Origin: Syntrophorhabdaceae bacterium | Lineage (GTDB): Bacteria > Desulfobacterota > Deferrimicrobia > Deferrimicrobiales > Deferrimicrobiaceae | Reading direction: 5' to 3' | DNA length: 54,210 nucleotides | Assembly: GCA_009783195.1 (NCBI GenBank) | Contig: WRHP01000006.1 | Location: 1-54,210, forward strand | In this document: positions 8,546 to 17,501 of the stretch, in pieces | Position numbering within the stretch: the first letter of the stretch is position 1 | Layout of the letters: every line of letters begins with the position of its first letter | The notes under the pieces: generated by a model | What the model was told of the DNA's origin: nothing | Databases searched by the model: none | What the model saw: only the letters and a program-made list of their open reading frames with translations | Program-made: the position numbers and the translations under genes

Positions 8546-9346
8546 TTAGTCGCGAGCTGTTTCACTCTGTTCTTTGATGTTGAACCGGATCGAAATGAGC
8601 CTGGTTGACGCTATCGGCATGCCGAGTATTTTGGCCGGAGTGAAAGATGCTTTTTTAAGCGCATCGAGCGCTGCGTTGTCTAAATGCCTGTATCCGCTGG
8701 AACGGACGATCCTGGTTCCGGCCGGTTTGCCGTCAGCCGCCACTTCTGTTTCAAGTACGACGGTTCCCTCATGGCCGTGGAGCCTCGAATGCCGGGGATA
8801 TGTCGGCTTGGGCAGATTGGCGATGGCGGCGGGGCTTGAAGTTCCCGCTGCTCCGTCTCCGGTGCCGCCGCCGATTCCGCCTCCGTTTCCTCCGGGATTT
8901 TCGTGTAGCTCGTAGGCGCTGTGCTCAACACTGTTTTCTCCATAGCCGTCCCGCGTCCATATTTCTTGGTAGCCGGTTTCCTCCCGGCCGGACTCTTGCC
9001 GCGCAGTTTTCTCGGTTAGCCCAGACTCCTTCGCTGGTTCCAGCCGGGCGGATTCCTGGTCTGGCCGCGGATCGGGTTCTGGCCTTACGGATTTGGGCTT
9101 CGGGCGCTCCGGGGGGTGTGCTGTCACGCGGTGCCTCCCCGGAGCCCCTGAAGTCATGGGTTTAACGTGATTTCCCGAAGCTTCGGACCCCCCGGCGTTT
9201 CCCGGCGATTCGATGCTCATGAAAATGACCGATGCCTGCCTGCCAAGGGCGGCTATTCCGGCGTTGGCCGACAAGATTCCCGACAAAACGGCGGCATGTA
9301 TGGCCACCGAAAAGACGAGCGGGTATCTGAGAGCGCGTGAATTCAT
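8546..9346 (-). CDS. tonB: TonB energy-transducing protein
   Basis: 266 residues. An N-terminal signal anchor (about 9-30) is followed by a long Pro/Glu/Arg-rich periplasmic spacer (PERPKPKSVRPEPDPRP and on). The C-terminal TonB domain begins near LPKPTYPRHSRLHGHEGTVVL and contains LDNAALDALKKASFTPA. TonB links the proton-motive-force complex ExbB-ExbD in the inner membrane to outer-membrane receptors. Its ATG overlaps the stop of the receptor gene (TGATG), so it is translationally coupled to it and should share cobalamin control. A receptor-dedicated TonB is the likely role. No exbB/exbD is present in the window. Confidence 0.92.
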   Translation of the reverse strand: MNSRALRYPLVFSVAIHAAVLSGILSANAGIAALGRQASVIFMSIESPGNAGGSEASGNHVKPMTSGAPGRHRVTAHPPERPKPKSVRPEPDPRPDQESARLEPAKESGLTEKTARQESGREETGYQEIWTRDGYGENSVEHSAYELHENPGGNGGGIGGGTGDGAAGTSSPAAIANLPKPTYPRHSRLHGHEGTVVLETEVAADGKPAGTRIVRSSGYRHLDNAALDALKKASFTPAKILGMPIASTRLISIRFNIKEQSETARD

Positions 9347-11283
9347 CAGAACGAGAGCCGTATTCCTCCATAAATAGAAAACCTTTGAGTTCCGTATCCG
9401 AACACCTCTTCATAGTTTTTGTCGAAGAGATTTTTTATGCGGCCAAGGAGTGTGATGTTTTTCGTGATGCCGTAGGAAGCGGCCAGGTTGACAAGCGTGT
9501 AACTGTTCAGTTTTACCCGGCTGGACGGGTACGAGGAGTAATCAAAATCGTCGCGGTTGTCCATCCAGATGACTTCCAGGTCGACATTGCCTTTTGCGAG
9601 GAAACGGTAGTTTGTGCCAAACGCCACTTTGTTTCTGGGCCTTCGCAGCAGTCTTTCATCTGTGGTTTTATCTTTCGCGTCGGTGTAGGTGTACCCGGCC
9701 CGTAACGACAGATCTTCTGTCAGCTTGCCGTGCAGGGTTGCTTCGACGCCCTCGGACTTCGCTTTCCCCACGTTCACATATTTAGACGTTGCGCTGTCAA
9801 AATCGACCAGGTTTTTGAAGTTATTGCTGAAATAGGTTATGCCGAATGTCAGGCGCTCCTGGAGAAACGACTGTTCTATTCCGGCATCCCATCCCGCGCT
9901 TTTTTCGGGGGCCAGGTTTATGTCGCCATATGAGGAATAGAGCTGGTAGAGCGACGGCGCCTTGAATCCTGTCCCGTAGCTTCCCTTTATCCGGGTCGAG
10001 GTTTCACGGAACAGGTAAGAGGATGCCGCGCGGAAGGTGGATTTTGTCCCGAATCTGTTGTGGTCATCCACACGCGCTCCAAGGGTTGTGAACCAGGAGT
10101 CCCATAGCCGGATCTGGTCCTGGATATAGAAGCTGGTGGTCCGGGCGTACTGCTTTGCGAAGTCGTCGGAATAGGGGCCCCACATGCTTTCCGAATAATA
10201 CGTGGAGTTTGCCGTCTCCCTTTTCGTTTCAACTCCCAACGTAAGCGTGTTGGTTTCGTGGAGATAGAGGTTGTGCTGCCAGTCGAACTTGACGATCTGC
10301 CCGTCGTATGTGCTCCGGTCGAGATCGAAAGGATGGGCCGCGTCGGTATCGTTTCTGAATTTCTGGTTATGGTCGCTTAAAGAGAAGCCGAATTTCTGTT
10401 CCCATAGATCATTGAACAGGGAAAGCCGCGATTGCGCCCGCAGGAAAAGTTTTTTCGTCCTCCCCGTGCTGTTCGGGTCGTCGCCGCCCGCGCCTCCGAA
10501 GTTGTCGAGATCGAAAGCGCTGTTGATGTATCGCAGGACAAGATCCGCGTCGAAGTTCCTGGAGGGCGTTACTCCTACCCGCGTGGAGAGTGTTGTGCTT
10601 GCGTAGCCGTCTCTTTCCGTGTTTCCTCTTTTTTCATTGGCGGCGGAGAATCCGCTTGTATCCGTGCGGGAGATATCCAGGGAATAGTTGAAGATGCTCG
10701 CGCTTCCGCCAAGCCATGCGTGTTCGTTGAAAGTGCGATAAGATCCGCCCTCCGCCGACAGGAAGCCGGACAATTTTCCGGAGCCTTTTTTCGTGATGAT
10801 ATTGATGACGCCCCCCATGGCGTCTGAGCCGTAGAGGGTGCTTTGCGGCCCCTGGACGATCTCGATGCGCTCGATGTTGCCGGCGTCCATTTTGCCAAAA
10901 TCAAATCCTCGTGCCGTAGAAGAGGGGTCGTTCATCTCCACTCCGTCGATAAGGACAAGGGTGTGCTCCGATTTTGCCCCTCGCATGAACACGGAAGCGA
11001 CCTGGCCTTGACCTCCGGATTGCGCGACGTTTAGCGAAGGCACGCTACGCAGCACATCGGCAACGGTGGTCTTGCCCTGCTCCTGTATCTGTTCGGCTGT
11101 TATGACGGTGACGGAGCTTCCAACTTCGCGCCCAGGTGTTTCAAGCCGGGTTGCGGTTACCACGATTTCATCCATGCCTTGCTGTTGTCCGACCGGGTCT
11201 GTTTCTCCGGCGGCCGGAAAAGGCGGCGCGGCGAGCAAAAACGCCAATACAGTGACAATTGTGACAATTCCGGTTCTTTTCAA
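9346..11283 (-). CDS. btuB: TonB-dependent receptor, BtuB-like (vitamin B12)
   Basis: 645 residues. The start is TTG at 11283, supported by GAAGGAG six bases before it. A signal peptide covers about 1-26. The TonB box region DEIVVTATR (38-46) is followed by a plug domain with VPSLNVAQSGGQGQVASVFMRG, TLVLIDGVEMNDPS and RIEIVQGPQSTLYGSDAMGGVINI. A 22-strand-type barrel ends in the usual terminal Phe. Length and plug motifs match BtuB, and two cobalamin riboswitches upstream strongly support corrinoid uptake rather than siderophores. Forms an operon with tonB. No periplasmic BtuF or BtuCD transporter genes are present here. Confidence 0.92.
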   Translation of the reverse strand: MKRTGIVTIVTVLAFLLAAPPFPAAGETDPVGQQQGMDEIVVTATRLETPGREVGSSVTVITAEQIQEQGKTTVADVLRSVPSLNVAQSGGQGQVASVFMRGAKSEHTLVLIDGVEMNDPSSTARGFDFGKMDAGNIERIEIVQGPQSTLYGSDAMGGVINIITKKGSGKLSGFLSAEGGSYRTFNEHAWLGGSASIFNYSLDISRTDTSGFSAANEKRGNTERDGYASTTLSTRVGVTPSRNFDADLVLRYINSAFDLDNFGGAGGDDPNSTGRTKKLFLRAQSRLSLFNDLWEQKFGFSLSDHNQKFRNDTDAAHPFDLDRSTYDGQIVKFDWQHNLYLHETNTLTLGVETKRETANSTYYSESMWGPYSDDFAKQYARTTSFYIQDQIRLWDSWFTTLGARVDDHNRFGTKSTFRAASSYLFRETSTRIKGSYGTGFKAPSLYQLYSSYGDINLAPEKSAGWDAGIEQSFLQERLTFGITYFSNNFKNLVDFDSATSKYVNVGKAKSEGVEATLHGKLTEDLSLRAGYTYTDAKDKTTDERLLRRPRNKVAFGTNYRFLAKGNVDLEVIWMDNRDDFDYSSYPSSRVKLNSYTLVNLAASYGITKNITLLGRIKNLFDKNYEEVFGYGTQRFSIYGGIRLSF

Positions 11284-11286
11284 GTT

Positions 11287-11312
11287 TTTCTCCTTCTTCC
11301 CGCGAAGAATTG
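11287..11312 (-). promoter_or_regulatory. Hairpin over the btuB ribosome binding site
   Basis: On the minus strand TTCTTC-GCGG-GAAGAA (plus-strand 11294-11309) forms a 6-bp hairpin whose 3' arm runs into the Shine-Dalgarno GAAGGAG of btuB. It lies just after the second riboswitch and could be its translational output. Pairing with the aptamer has not been computed. Confidence 0.5.
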
Positions 11313-11321
11313 GTGGAGTTT

Positions 11322-11479
11322 ATGCCGCCGGAACAGGTCTCCTGGCTCTCGTTCGTCCTACTTGCCGACAGCCTTCCCGCCCGTTTTTTAGGGCAGTGGC
11401 TTGCCTTGCGGCGTTCGTCACGATTACAGTCGCGGGGCGGCGGAGGTTTTGCACCTCCTTCCCTTTGATCCTGCGGCAT
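11322..11479 (-). promoter_or_regulatory. Cobalamin riboswitch 2 (proximal to btuB)
   Basis: Read on the minus strand the aptamer is bounded by a 7-bp closing stem (ATGCCGC / GCGGCAT). It contains, in order, GGGAAGGAGGTGC, CCCCGCGACTGTAA, the B12-box core GCCACTGCC, GGGAAGGC and AGCCAGGAGACCTG, all classic for the cobalamin (AdoCbl-type) class. It ends about 39 bases upstream of the btuB start with no terminator between. Translational control through the adjacent RBS hairpin is therefore more likely than attenuation. Confidence 0.92.
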
Positions 11480-11551
11480 CCTCTTTATACTGTCCGATTT
11501 CTTGTCCTGGCCAGAGTAGCGCGCGGCCGCGCATCACCTCACTTTCTTCGC

Positions 11552-11593
11552 AAAATAAAAAATCCCCGGGCGTATCACCTGACGCCCGAGGAT
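11552..11593 (-). terminator. Terminator between the two cobalamin riboswitches
   Basis: On the minus strand ATCCTCGGGCGT and ACGCCCGGGGAT (one G-U pair) enclose an 8-base loop and are followed by TTTTTTATTTT. It lies 66 bases downstream of riboswitch 1 and about 70 upstream of riboswitch 2. It is best read as the expression platform of riboswitch 1. Confidence 0.85.
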
Positions 11594-11659
11594 GCCGTTT
11601 TTCATCCTTTTTAAGCGCCGCCTCCAGTCCGCGTGGGGCGAAGCTGTAACTTTGTCGTT

Positions 11660-11825
11660 TCCAAGAGCAGGTCTTCCGGCTTCCGGATCATCCTACCTGC
11701 CGCGCCTTCCCGTCCGTCTTTTAAGGGCAGTGGCGTTTCTTGCGGCATTCGTCCCCGGTTACGGCGGCGGGACCGCGACGGATTCGCACCGTCTTCCCTT
11801 TTATGGCCATACGGCCACTCTTCAA
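11660..11825 (-). promoter_or_regulatory. Cobalamin riboswitch 1 (distal)
   Basis: Minus-strand order: AAAAGGGAAGACGGTGC, AATCCGTCGCGGTCCCGCCGCCGTAACC, GCCACTGCC, GGGAAGGCGCG, then AAGCCGGAAGACCTGC. AAGAG and CTCTT can close the outer stem. Core boxes match riboswitch 2 and the class consensus, but the peripheral stems differ in sequence, so the two are not a recent copy. Followed by its own terminator. Confidence 0.92.
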
Positions 11826-11830
11826 GCGGA

Positions 11831-11860
11831 TTAATACCACAAGCTTTAGGCGCAACTCAA
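11831..11860 (-). promoter_or_regulatory. Promoter candidate for the btuB-tonB leader
   Basis: Minus strand TTGAGT (11855-11860) and TATTAA (11831-11836), 18 bases apart. A start site six to eight bases downstream would fall at the first base pair of riboswitch 1, which supports the placement. Confidence 0.5.
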
Positions 11861-11969
11861 GTTTGTATACAAGCAAGCGTCTTTGGCACGTCGTGGACCG
11901 CGTAAAGTCCTCTGCGATGGCCGCCGCAAGTGATGCGGTTTCCGCGCGGGAAACGTATGGCTCAACTAT

Positions 11970-12142
11970 GGTTATTATGGGCGGCTGTATTGAGCGCGAG
12001 ACCTCTCCCGCAGGGGGCCTCTGTTTCGCAGTGCAGCCAAGGATGGCGGAACAAGAAACAGGGCAGTGCAGCGTGCCAGGGATGGCACGCAAACGTGCCC
12101 GAGGGAGAGGGTCTCAAGCGAAATAAGCCGCCCATAATAACC
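11970..12142. repeat. Family B palindromic repeat, copy 1
   Basis: A perfect 16-bp inverted repeat bounds it: GGTTATTATGGGCGGC (11970-11985) and GCCGCCCATAATAACC (12127-12142). The interior shares a 25-bp identity (12019-12043, containing CGCAGTGCAGCCAAGGA) and further similar blocks with the inverted copy at 18640-18815. No coding content is evident in 11861-12250. Confidence 0.75.
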
Positions 12143-12250
12143 AGTAAAGATTACGGTATCGCTTTGCTCTACCTTTACAACGTTCCTGAATAGGGATAAG
12201 TTGTTTTTAGTTTAATGAGCGGAAATGCGTTCCTCCGGAGGCAAAGCGTG

Positions 12251-12607
12251 ATGGATCGCGACCTCATCGAAAAGTGCCGTTTGGAGCTGATGCGGCAGCT
12301 CAACGAGGCGGCAACGGAAGCGGAACGGACGGTTGCCGACATGACGACCGTCGAAGAGGAAAATTTTCCAGACCCCACCGATCGGGCTCTTCTCGAATCT
12401 AACCGGAACTTCACCTTGCGTCTGCGTGATCGTGAACGCAAACTTGTGGCGAAAATCAAACAGGCCATCAAGCGGATCGAGAGCGGTACGTTCGGAGTTT
12501 GCGAAGGTTGCGGCGGCGAGATCGAGGAAAAGCGGTTGGTTGCCCGGCCGGTCACCTCTCTTTGCTTCGACTGCAAAACAGAAGAGGAGGAAGAAGAGGT
12601 TCGATAG
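12251..12607 (+). CDS. DksA/TraR-type zinc-finger transcription factor
   Basis: 118 residues. ATG 12251 is preferred over the frame's upstream ATG (12215) because GGAGG lies about nine bases before it. An N-terminal coiled coil (about 5-75) has the tip motif D41-P-T-D44-R-A46, the D-x-x-D-x-A that lets DksA work in the RNA polymerase secondary channel. The four-cysteine finger is C84-x2-C87 and C105-x2-C108. The acidic tail is EEEEEEV. DksA family proteins act with ppGpp to reset transcription of stable RNA and amino-acid genes. It is 48 bp before galT and may be cotranscribed with galT-glgA. Confidence 0.9.
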   Translation: MDRDLIEKCRLELMRQLNEAATEAERTVADMTTVEEENFPDPTDRALLESNRNFTLRLRDRERKLVAKIKQAIKRIESGTFGVCEGCGGEIEEKRLVARPVTSLCFDCKTEEEEEEVR

Positions 12608-12655
12608 CCCTCCTCCCGTAATGTATTCTCAAGCCCCACTACATCCGGAGGCGAT

Positions 12656-13654
12656 ATGACGGATTTGCGCAAAGATCCGATTACGGGTCGATGGGTCATT
12701 ATTTCTAAAGAGCGCGCAAAACGTCCGCATGGGTTTGCGCGGGAGCCGTTGGACCGCGGAGACAGCGAACTGTGTCCTCTTTGCCCAGGCAACGAGCGAA
12801 TGACCCCGCCTGAAATACTTGCCTACCGGGACAGCGGCGGTCCGAACGACTCTAACTGGACGCTCAGGGTGGTGTCCAACAGGTTTCCAGCTTTGCGCAT
12901 CGAAGGGGAACTGGGGAAAACAGCCGACGGGATCTATGACCGGATGAACGGCATCGGCGCGCACGAAGTTGTCATCGAGAATCCCAGCCACGATGTTGAT
13001 CTGTTTGATCTTCCTGAAAAGCAGTTCCAGAATGTGCTTTGGGCATACAGAGAGCGTTTTCTCGACCTTAAGAGGGATCATCGCTTCAAGTCGGCTATCG
13101 TTTTCAAAAATCACGGTTTGGCCGCGGGCGCGGCGCTTGCCCACAGCCACTCGCAGATTATCGCGCTTCCTATCGTTCCGAAGCGGGTGATGGAAGAGTT
13201 GCTGGGAGCCAGGGAGTATTACCGGTTCCGAGACCGGTGCGTGTTGTGCGATATCGTTATGCAGGAGATGGAGCAGAAAATTCGCATTGTCGAGGAGACC
13301 GCTGAATTCCTGGTTTACGCGCCATACGCTCCCCGTTTTCCGTTCGAGACCTGGATAGTGCCGAAGCGGCACCAGTGTGCGTACGAGATGATCAATGAAA
13401 ACCAGGCGTACGCGCTGGCGGCGGTTTTTCGTCGGACGCTGCGGAGGCTGAACATCGCTCTTGAGAATCCTTCGTTCAACTTCATAATCCACAGCGCCCC
13501 GTTTGAGGAAGGGGCGTCTGATTTTTATCACTGGCATGTGGAGATCATGCCGAAGATGACCAATGTGGCGGGGTTTGAGTGGGGGTCGGGATTCTATATA
13601 AATCCTACGTCGCCAGAGGAGTCCGCCAAATTTCTCCGGGAGCTGCCTGAATGA
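12656..13654 (+). CDS. galT: Galactose-1-phosphate uridylyltransferase
   Basis: 332 residues; CCGGAGG sits four bases before the ATG. Opens with the family signature D-P-I-T-G-R-W-V-I-I. Zinc-type pair C40-x2-C43, then the catalytic H163-x-H165-x-Q167, with H165 in the position of the uridylylated nucleophile, and later FYHWHVEIMPK with the histidine cluster. GalT exchanges UMP between UDP-glucose and galactose-1-phosphate. In many bacteria lacking the full Leloir set, such proteins sit beside glycogen genes and are thought to handle sugar-1-phosphates. Placement just before glgA (10 bp) fits that. Confidence 0.93.
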   Translation: MTDLRKDPITGRWVIISKERAKRPHGFAREPLDRGDSELCPLCPGNERMTPPEILAYRDSGGPNDSNWTLRVVSNRFPALRIEGELGKTADGIYDRMNGIGAHEVVIENPSHDVDLFDLPEKQFQNVLWAYRERFLDLKRDHRFKSAIVFKNHGLAAGAALAHSHSQIIALPIVPKRVMEELLGAREYYRFRDRCVLCDIVMQEMEQKIRIVEETAEFLVYAPYAPRFPFETWIVPKRHQCAYEMINENQAYALAAVFRRTLRRLNIALENPSFNFIIHSAPFEEGASDFYHWHVEIMPKMTNVAGFEWGSGFYINPTSPEESAKFLRELPE

Positions 13655-13664
13655 TGGCAGCGCT

Positions 13665-15122
13665 ATGAAAGTTCTTCAGGTCGCGGCCGAGGCGGTTCCG
13701 TACGCCAAAACGGGCGGGCTTGCCGATGTTGCCGGCGCTTTGCCGAAAGCGTTGCGCGGGCTTGGGGTGGAGACAGACCTTATTCTGCCGTTTTACCGGG
13801 ATGTCAGAGGCTGCCGGTTATATTTTCGAGGATCACCGGAAGAAATTAGCGTTCGGGTTGGAGACAAGGAAGAGCCGGGCGCGGTGGAGGAAGTTCGGGA
13901 GGCAAGCGGCGCCCGCGTTTTTTTAGTTCGCAACGACAGGTATTTTGATCGCGAGTTTCTTTATGGAACCCGCGATGGCGATTATGGCGACAATTGCGAA
14001 CGGTTTACTTTTTTTTGCCGCGGCGTCATAGAGTGGATCATGCAAACAGGCCGCCGGTACGATGTCATTCATTGCCACGACTGGCAAACCGCGCTGATTC
14101 CCGTATATATGAAGACGCTGTATGCGGACGCGGAATCGCTTGCCGACGCCGCTTCCGTCTTTACCGTACACAATCTCGGCTACCAGGGACTCTTTTATGA
14201 CAATGACCTGCCGACGACGGGGCTTGGGTGGGATCTGTTTACACACAAGGGGCTTGAATTTTACGGCAGGGTCAACTTGATGAAGGGGGGGCTGGTGTTC
14301 GGGGATATCCTGTCCACAGTTTCCGAAACATACAGCCGCGAGATTCAGAAAGAGGAGTTCGGGTACGGACTCGAAGGCGTGCTGTACGAGAGGCGGAAAG
14401 AATTGTTCGGAATCGTCAACGGCGCCGACTACGAAGAATGGAACCCCGCGACCGACCGGTGGATCACGGCGAACTACAGCGCCGGGGATCTTTCCGGCAA
14501 GGCGGCATGCCGCCGGGATCTGCTGGCCGAGTTCGGGTTTCCCGACGGGGACGACTTTATTATTGGGATCATTGGCCGTTTTACTTCGCAAAAAGGGTTT
14601 GACCTGATTGAGCGGGCGGGGGACTGGCTGGCCGGGCAACCGTTGCGCCTGGTAATTATCGGGAGCGGGGAGCGCCGTTACGAGGAGTCGATCATCGGAC
14701 TTGGGCGGAAATACCCGGAGCGGATAGCCGTCCGCGTGGCGTACGACACCGCGCTTGCGCGAAAGATCGAAGCCGGGATGGATGCCTGCCTCATGCCGTC
14801 CCGTTACGAGCCGTGCGGACTGAACCAGATATACAGCCTCAAATACGGAGCCGTTCCCATCGTTCGGAATACCGGAGGGCTGGCCGACACGGTGGTGGAT
14901 GCGGATCTGTACCCAAAAGACGGGGATGGTTTTATCTTTAACGAGTATAGCCCGGAGGCGCTGAAGGGCGCCGTCTCCAGGGCGCTTGCCGCTTTTGCCG
15001 ACCGTTCGCGCTGGAAGGCCATCATCCTGCGCGGCATGAAAAAAGATTTTTCGTGGGACGCGTCGGCCCGTAAATATATCGGCCTGTACGAAAAAGCCAT
15101 TGGGAGGAGAAGAAAAAGATAA
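13665..15122 (+). CDS. glgA: Glycogen synthase (ADP-glucose, GT5)
   Basis: 485 residues, normal length. The N-terminal K15-T-G-G-L-A-D motif binds the nucleotide sugar, and HCHDWQTALIP and VFTVHNLGYQGLF are typical GT5 blocks. The C-terminal half has IIGRFTSQKGFDLI, SRYEPCGLNQIYSLKYGAVPIVRNTGGLADTV and the E-x7-E-like region. It transfers glucose from ADP-glucose to the growing alpha-1,4-glucan in the cytoplasm. The start is 10 bp after galT and has no strong ribosome binding site of its own, so coupling to galT translation is likely. No glgB/glgC lies in the window. Confidence 0.95.
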   Translation: MKVLQVAAEAVPYAKTGGLADVAGALPKALRGLGVETDLILPFYRDVRGCRLYFRGSPEEISVRVGDKEEPGAVEEVREASGARVFLVRNDRYFDREFLYGTRDGDYGDNCERFTFFCRGVIEWIMQTGRRYDVIHCHDWQTALIPVYMKTLYADAESLADAASVFTVHNLGYQGLFYDNDLPTTGLGWDLFTHKGLEFYGRVNLMKGGLVFGDILSTVSETYSREIQKEEFGYGLEGVLYERRKELFGIVNGADYEEWNPATDRWITANYSAGDLSGKAACRRDLLAEFGFPDGDDFIIGIIGRFTSQKGFDLIERAGDWLAGQPLRLVIIGSGERRYEESIIGLGRKYPERIAVRVAYDTALARKIEAGMDACLMPSRYEPCGLNQIYSLKYGAVPIVRNTGGLADTVVDADLYPKDGDGFIFNEYSPEALKGAVSRALAAFADRSRWKAIILRGMKKDFSWDASARKYIGLYEKAIGRRRKR

Positions 15123-15323
15123 GAAGGTCAAACCCGTTAGCCAAAAAGGATATAAAGAACCGCCACATAGGGCGTAAAACGTATGTTTGTTCTTACTCAG
15201 ATCAAAAAAGCTACCATAAACAGCTTTGCGCGACTTTCCCGATTTGGGAGTCAACGGGTTCCGGATTGGGTTGAGCACACCACCAGATTTTTGAATTTAA
15301 ACATTTTAACCGGAGCAAGAAAA

Positions 15324-16154
15324 ATGAATCGCTTGGCGCAAGCATCTTTTATGGCCGCCCTGTTTTTTGTTGTGTTGTCTTCAGGCTGTCAAACACTCAA
15401 TACGCTAGTGGATCCGACACAACCGATAGTATACGACTCGTCCGTACCGGCGGAGCAAACCAGTATATTGTCGCAATGCACGACGATTAAAATAAAGAAA
15501 ATTAACGGAAAATCCATGTTCCGGTACAGCCGCATGATTATTCCAGCGGGTACGCATGAGTTTGTGGTTGACTATAGTTGGGATACTCCCGTTACCCCTG
15601 TTACTCCCGCTGGCGGCAAAAGAGAACGTCATTTCAGAAACAATATTGCCGTAAGCTACAAACTCATCGCAGGGCATGAATATTTTATGTGCGCGAAAGA
15701 GGATTCCTTCAAGCGGACAGTGGGAATTGTGCTCACGGATCTTACCGAGAAGGAAGCTGAGTCCAAGAGAGAAAAGGCACAGGTTGAGGAGAAATTTAAA
15801 GCAAGGCTACCGGTTGAGTCATCCAAGCCGACCCGGTTTGAGGGCACATGGGTTGGTGCTTCTTGGCCCGTTAAGAACACCTCGGTTACGGTTACCGGAA
15901 ATACCTGGCAGTGTGTCAGAAACAACAACGAGCTTGGCGAAAAGGGACTATTTATTATAAAGGGTGAAACTATTACATTTTTTCAGCTTTATAGTTGGAA
16001 TAGCCAGCTTGGCGAATGGCGTCCGTTTGAGGATTATAGGAATGCTGTTTTCGAATATCGGTTCACATTTGAAAAAGACGGCGGTTTGTGCCTGACAGGG
16101 ATAAAAGGTATCTCTTATATGGGTGGTACATTCTTCAAGAATCAGACACGATGA
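15324..16154 (+). CDS. Lipoprotein of unknown function
   Basis: 277 residues from ATG 15324, chosen for GGAG (15312-15315) and because it gives a clean lipoprotein signal: hydrophobic run 8-19, then LSSGC with C22 as the lipidated cysteine. Residues ~25-160 contain the repeated pattern of a beta domain with PAGTHEFVVDY and LIAGHEYFMCA, resembling proteins that set a field from an inherited value. A charged helix (EKEAESKREKAQVEEKFKAR) links to a C-terminal lipocalin-like stretch (F-E-G-T-W-V ... W-Q-C-V ... FKNQTR). No enzyme motif is seen. It lies alone between glgA and mqnE. Confidence 0.75.
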   Translation: MNRLAQASFMAALFFVVLSSGCQTLNTLVDPTQPIVYDSSVPAEQTSILSQCTTIKIKKINGKSMFRYSRMIIPAGTHEFVVDYSWDTPVTPVTPAGGKRERHFRNNIAVSYKLIAGHEYFMCAKEDSFKRTVGIVLTDLTEKEAESKREKAQVEEKFKARLPVESSKPTRFEGTWVGASWPVKNTSVTVTGNTWQCVRNNNELGEKGLFIIKGETITFFQLYSWNSQLGEWRPFEDYRNAVFEYRFTFEKDGGLCLTGIKGISYMGGTFFKNQTR

Positions 16155-16306
16155 TGCATCTATAAAAATAACTGTTGGAATAACTATTTTTGAACTTTTG
16201 GATGCCACCTCAAAGATGAATAAGGGAAACGAGCGCTGTTATTAGAACTTCAAAATCGGGTTGTTATAGAGCAGTGACGTAATTGGATTGATTTTCGGGA
16301 AAAACA

Positions 16307-17395
16307 ATGGCTGTGAAACATGAGCTTGGCGACATACGCGGGAAGGTGGAGGAAGGGATACGCCTGTCCGACGAGGATGCGCTCGCGTTATACCTTTCGC
16401 GGGATCTTCTTTCCATCGGGGAGATGGCGCAGATCGCCAACCGCAGGGCGAACGGCGACCGGGTGCATTTTATCGTCAACCGTCACATCAACCCCACAAA
16501 CATCTGCGTGAACCGCTGCCGGTTTTGCGCTTTCAGCAAGAAAAAGGAAGATCAGTCCGCCTACACGTTGACCATGGAAGAGATCTTGCGCCGGGCGCAT
16601 GAGGCGTGGGAGCAAAACGCCACTGAAATACATATCGTCGGAGGGCTGCACCCTGACCTGCCGTTTGACTTTTACCTCGACATGCTGCGGTCTTTGAGGG
16701 AGCGGTATCCCGCTATCCATATACAGGCGTTTACCGCCGTCGAGATCGACTATTTCGCGCGGATTGCCGGGCTGTCTCTGGCCGAGGTGATATTGCAACT
16801 TAAAGAGGCGGGGTTGGGAAGCTTGCCCGGCGGCGGCGCCGAGATCTTCGCGCCGCGGGTGCGTGAAAAGATATGCCCGGAGAAGATCTCCGGCGACCGA
16901 TGGCTTGAGGTGATGGAGGCGGTTCACGCGGCGGGCCTGAAAAGCAACGCGACCATGCTGTACGGACATGTGGAGACGCCCGAGTCGCGGGTGGACCACA
17001 TGCGGCGTCTGCGGGAGCTGCAAGACCGCACCGGCGGTTTTCAGTCGTTCATACCGCTGGCGTTCCAGCCAGGGAACACGGACATCGTAAAATCGCCCAC
17101 GACGGGGGTGGAGGATCTGATGGCGCTGGCTGTCGGGCGTCTCTATCTGGATAACTTCCGGCACATCAAAGCGTTCTGGATCAATATCGGATCAAAGCTG
17201 TCACAGCTCTCGCTATTTTTCGGTGTTGATGATATTGACGGCACCGTGGTTGAAGAAAAGATCTCCCACGCCGCCGGCGCGATGACCGGCCAGGAGATGA
17301 TGGTGGACGACCTGGTTGCCATGATCCGGCAGGCGGGAAAAACTCCGGTCGAGCGGGATACGCTCTACAATATTGTCCGCGAGTGGCCTTCGTAG
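16307..17395 (+). CDS. mqnE: Aminofutalosine synthase (radical SAM)
   Basis: 362 residues. Radical SAM cluster C67-x3-C71-x2-C74 in NICVNRCRFCAF, then IHIVGGLHPDLPFDFY, GLGSLPGGGAEIF, and FQSFIPLAFQPGNT, which separates MqnE from MqnC and from CofH. MqnE joins 3-[(1-carboxyvinyl)oxy]benzoate to adenosine from SAM to give aminofutalosine, an early step of futalosine-route menaquinone synthesis. It is followed 106 bp later by mqnC on the same strand. mqnA, mqnB and mqnD are not in the window. Start ATG 16307; a GGGA lies 8-11 bases upstream. Confidence 0.93.
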   Translation: MAVKHELGDIRGKVEEGIRLSDEDALALYLSRDLLSIGEMAQIANRRANGDRVHFIVNRHINPTNICVNRCRFCAFSKKKEDQSAYTLTMEEILRRAHEAWEQNATEIHIVGGLHPDLPFDFYLDMLRSLRERYPAIHIQAFTAVEIDYFARIAGLSLAEVILQLKEAGLGSLPGGGAEIFAPRVREKICPEKISGDRWLEVMEAVHAAGLKSNATMLYGHVETPESRVDHMRRLRELQDRTGGFQSFIPLAFQPGNTDIVKSPTTGVEDLMALAVGRLYLDNFRHIKAFWINIGSKLSQLSLFFGVDDIDGTVVEEKISHAAGAMTGQEMMVDDLVAMIRQAGKTPVERDTLYNIVREWPS

Positions 17396-17501
17396 GGAAA
17401 GGCCGAGACCGCTTTGACAACTTCTCATTGCCGGTCAGGTGAAACAGGTTTTTAACGAGATGATAATCGCGGATAGATAACGCGCCGGACATTAACGAAG
17501 C

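Noticed and set aside
12629-13537. 302-codon minus-strand open frame across galT
   Set aside because: galT is unmistakable on the plus strand and the opposite translation has no domain.
13923-15278. 451-codon minus-strand open frame across glgA
   Set aside because: It is a shadow of the GC-rich glgA codons; the glgA frame shows complete GT5 motifs.
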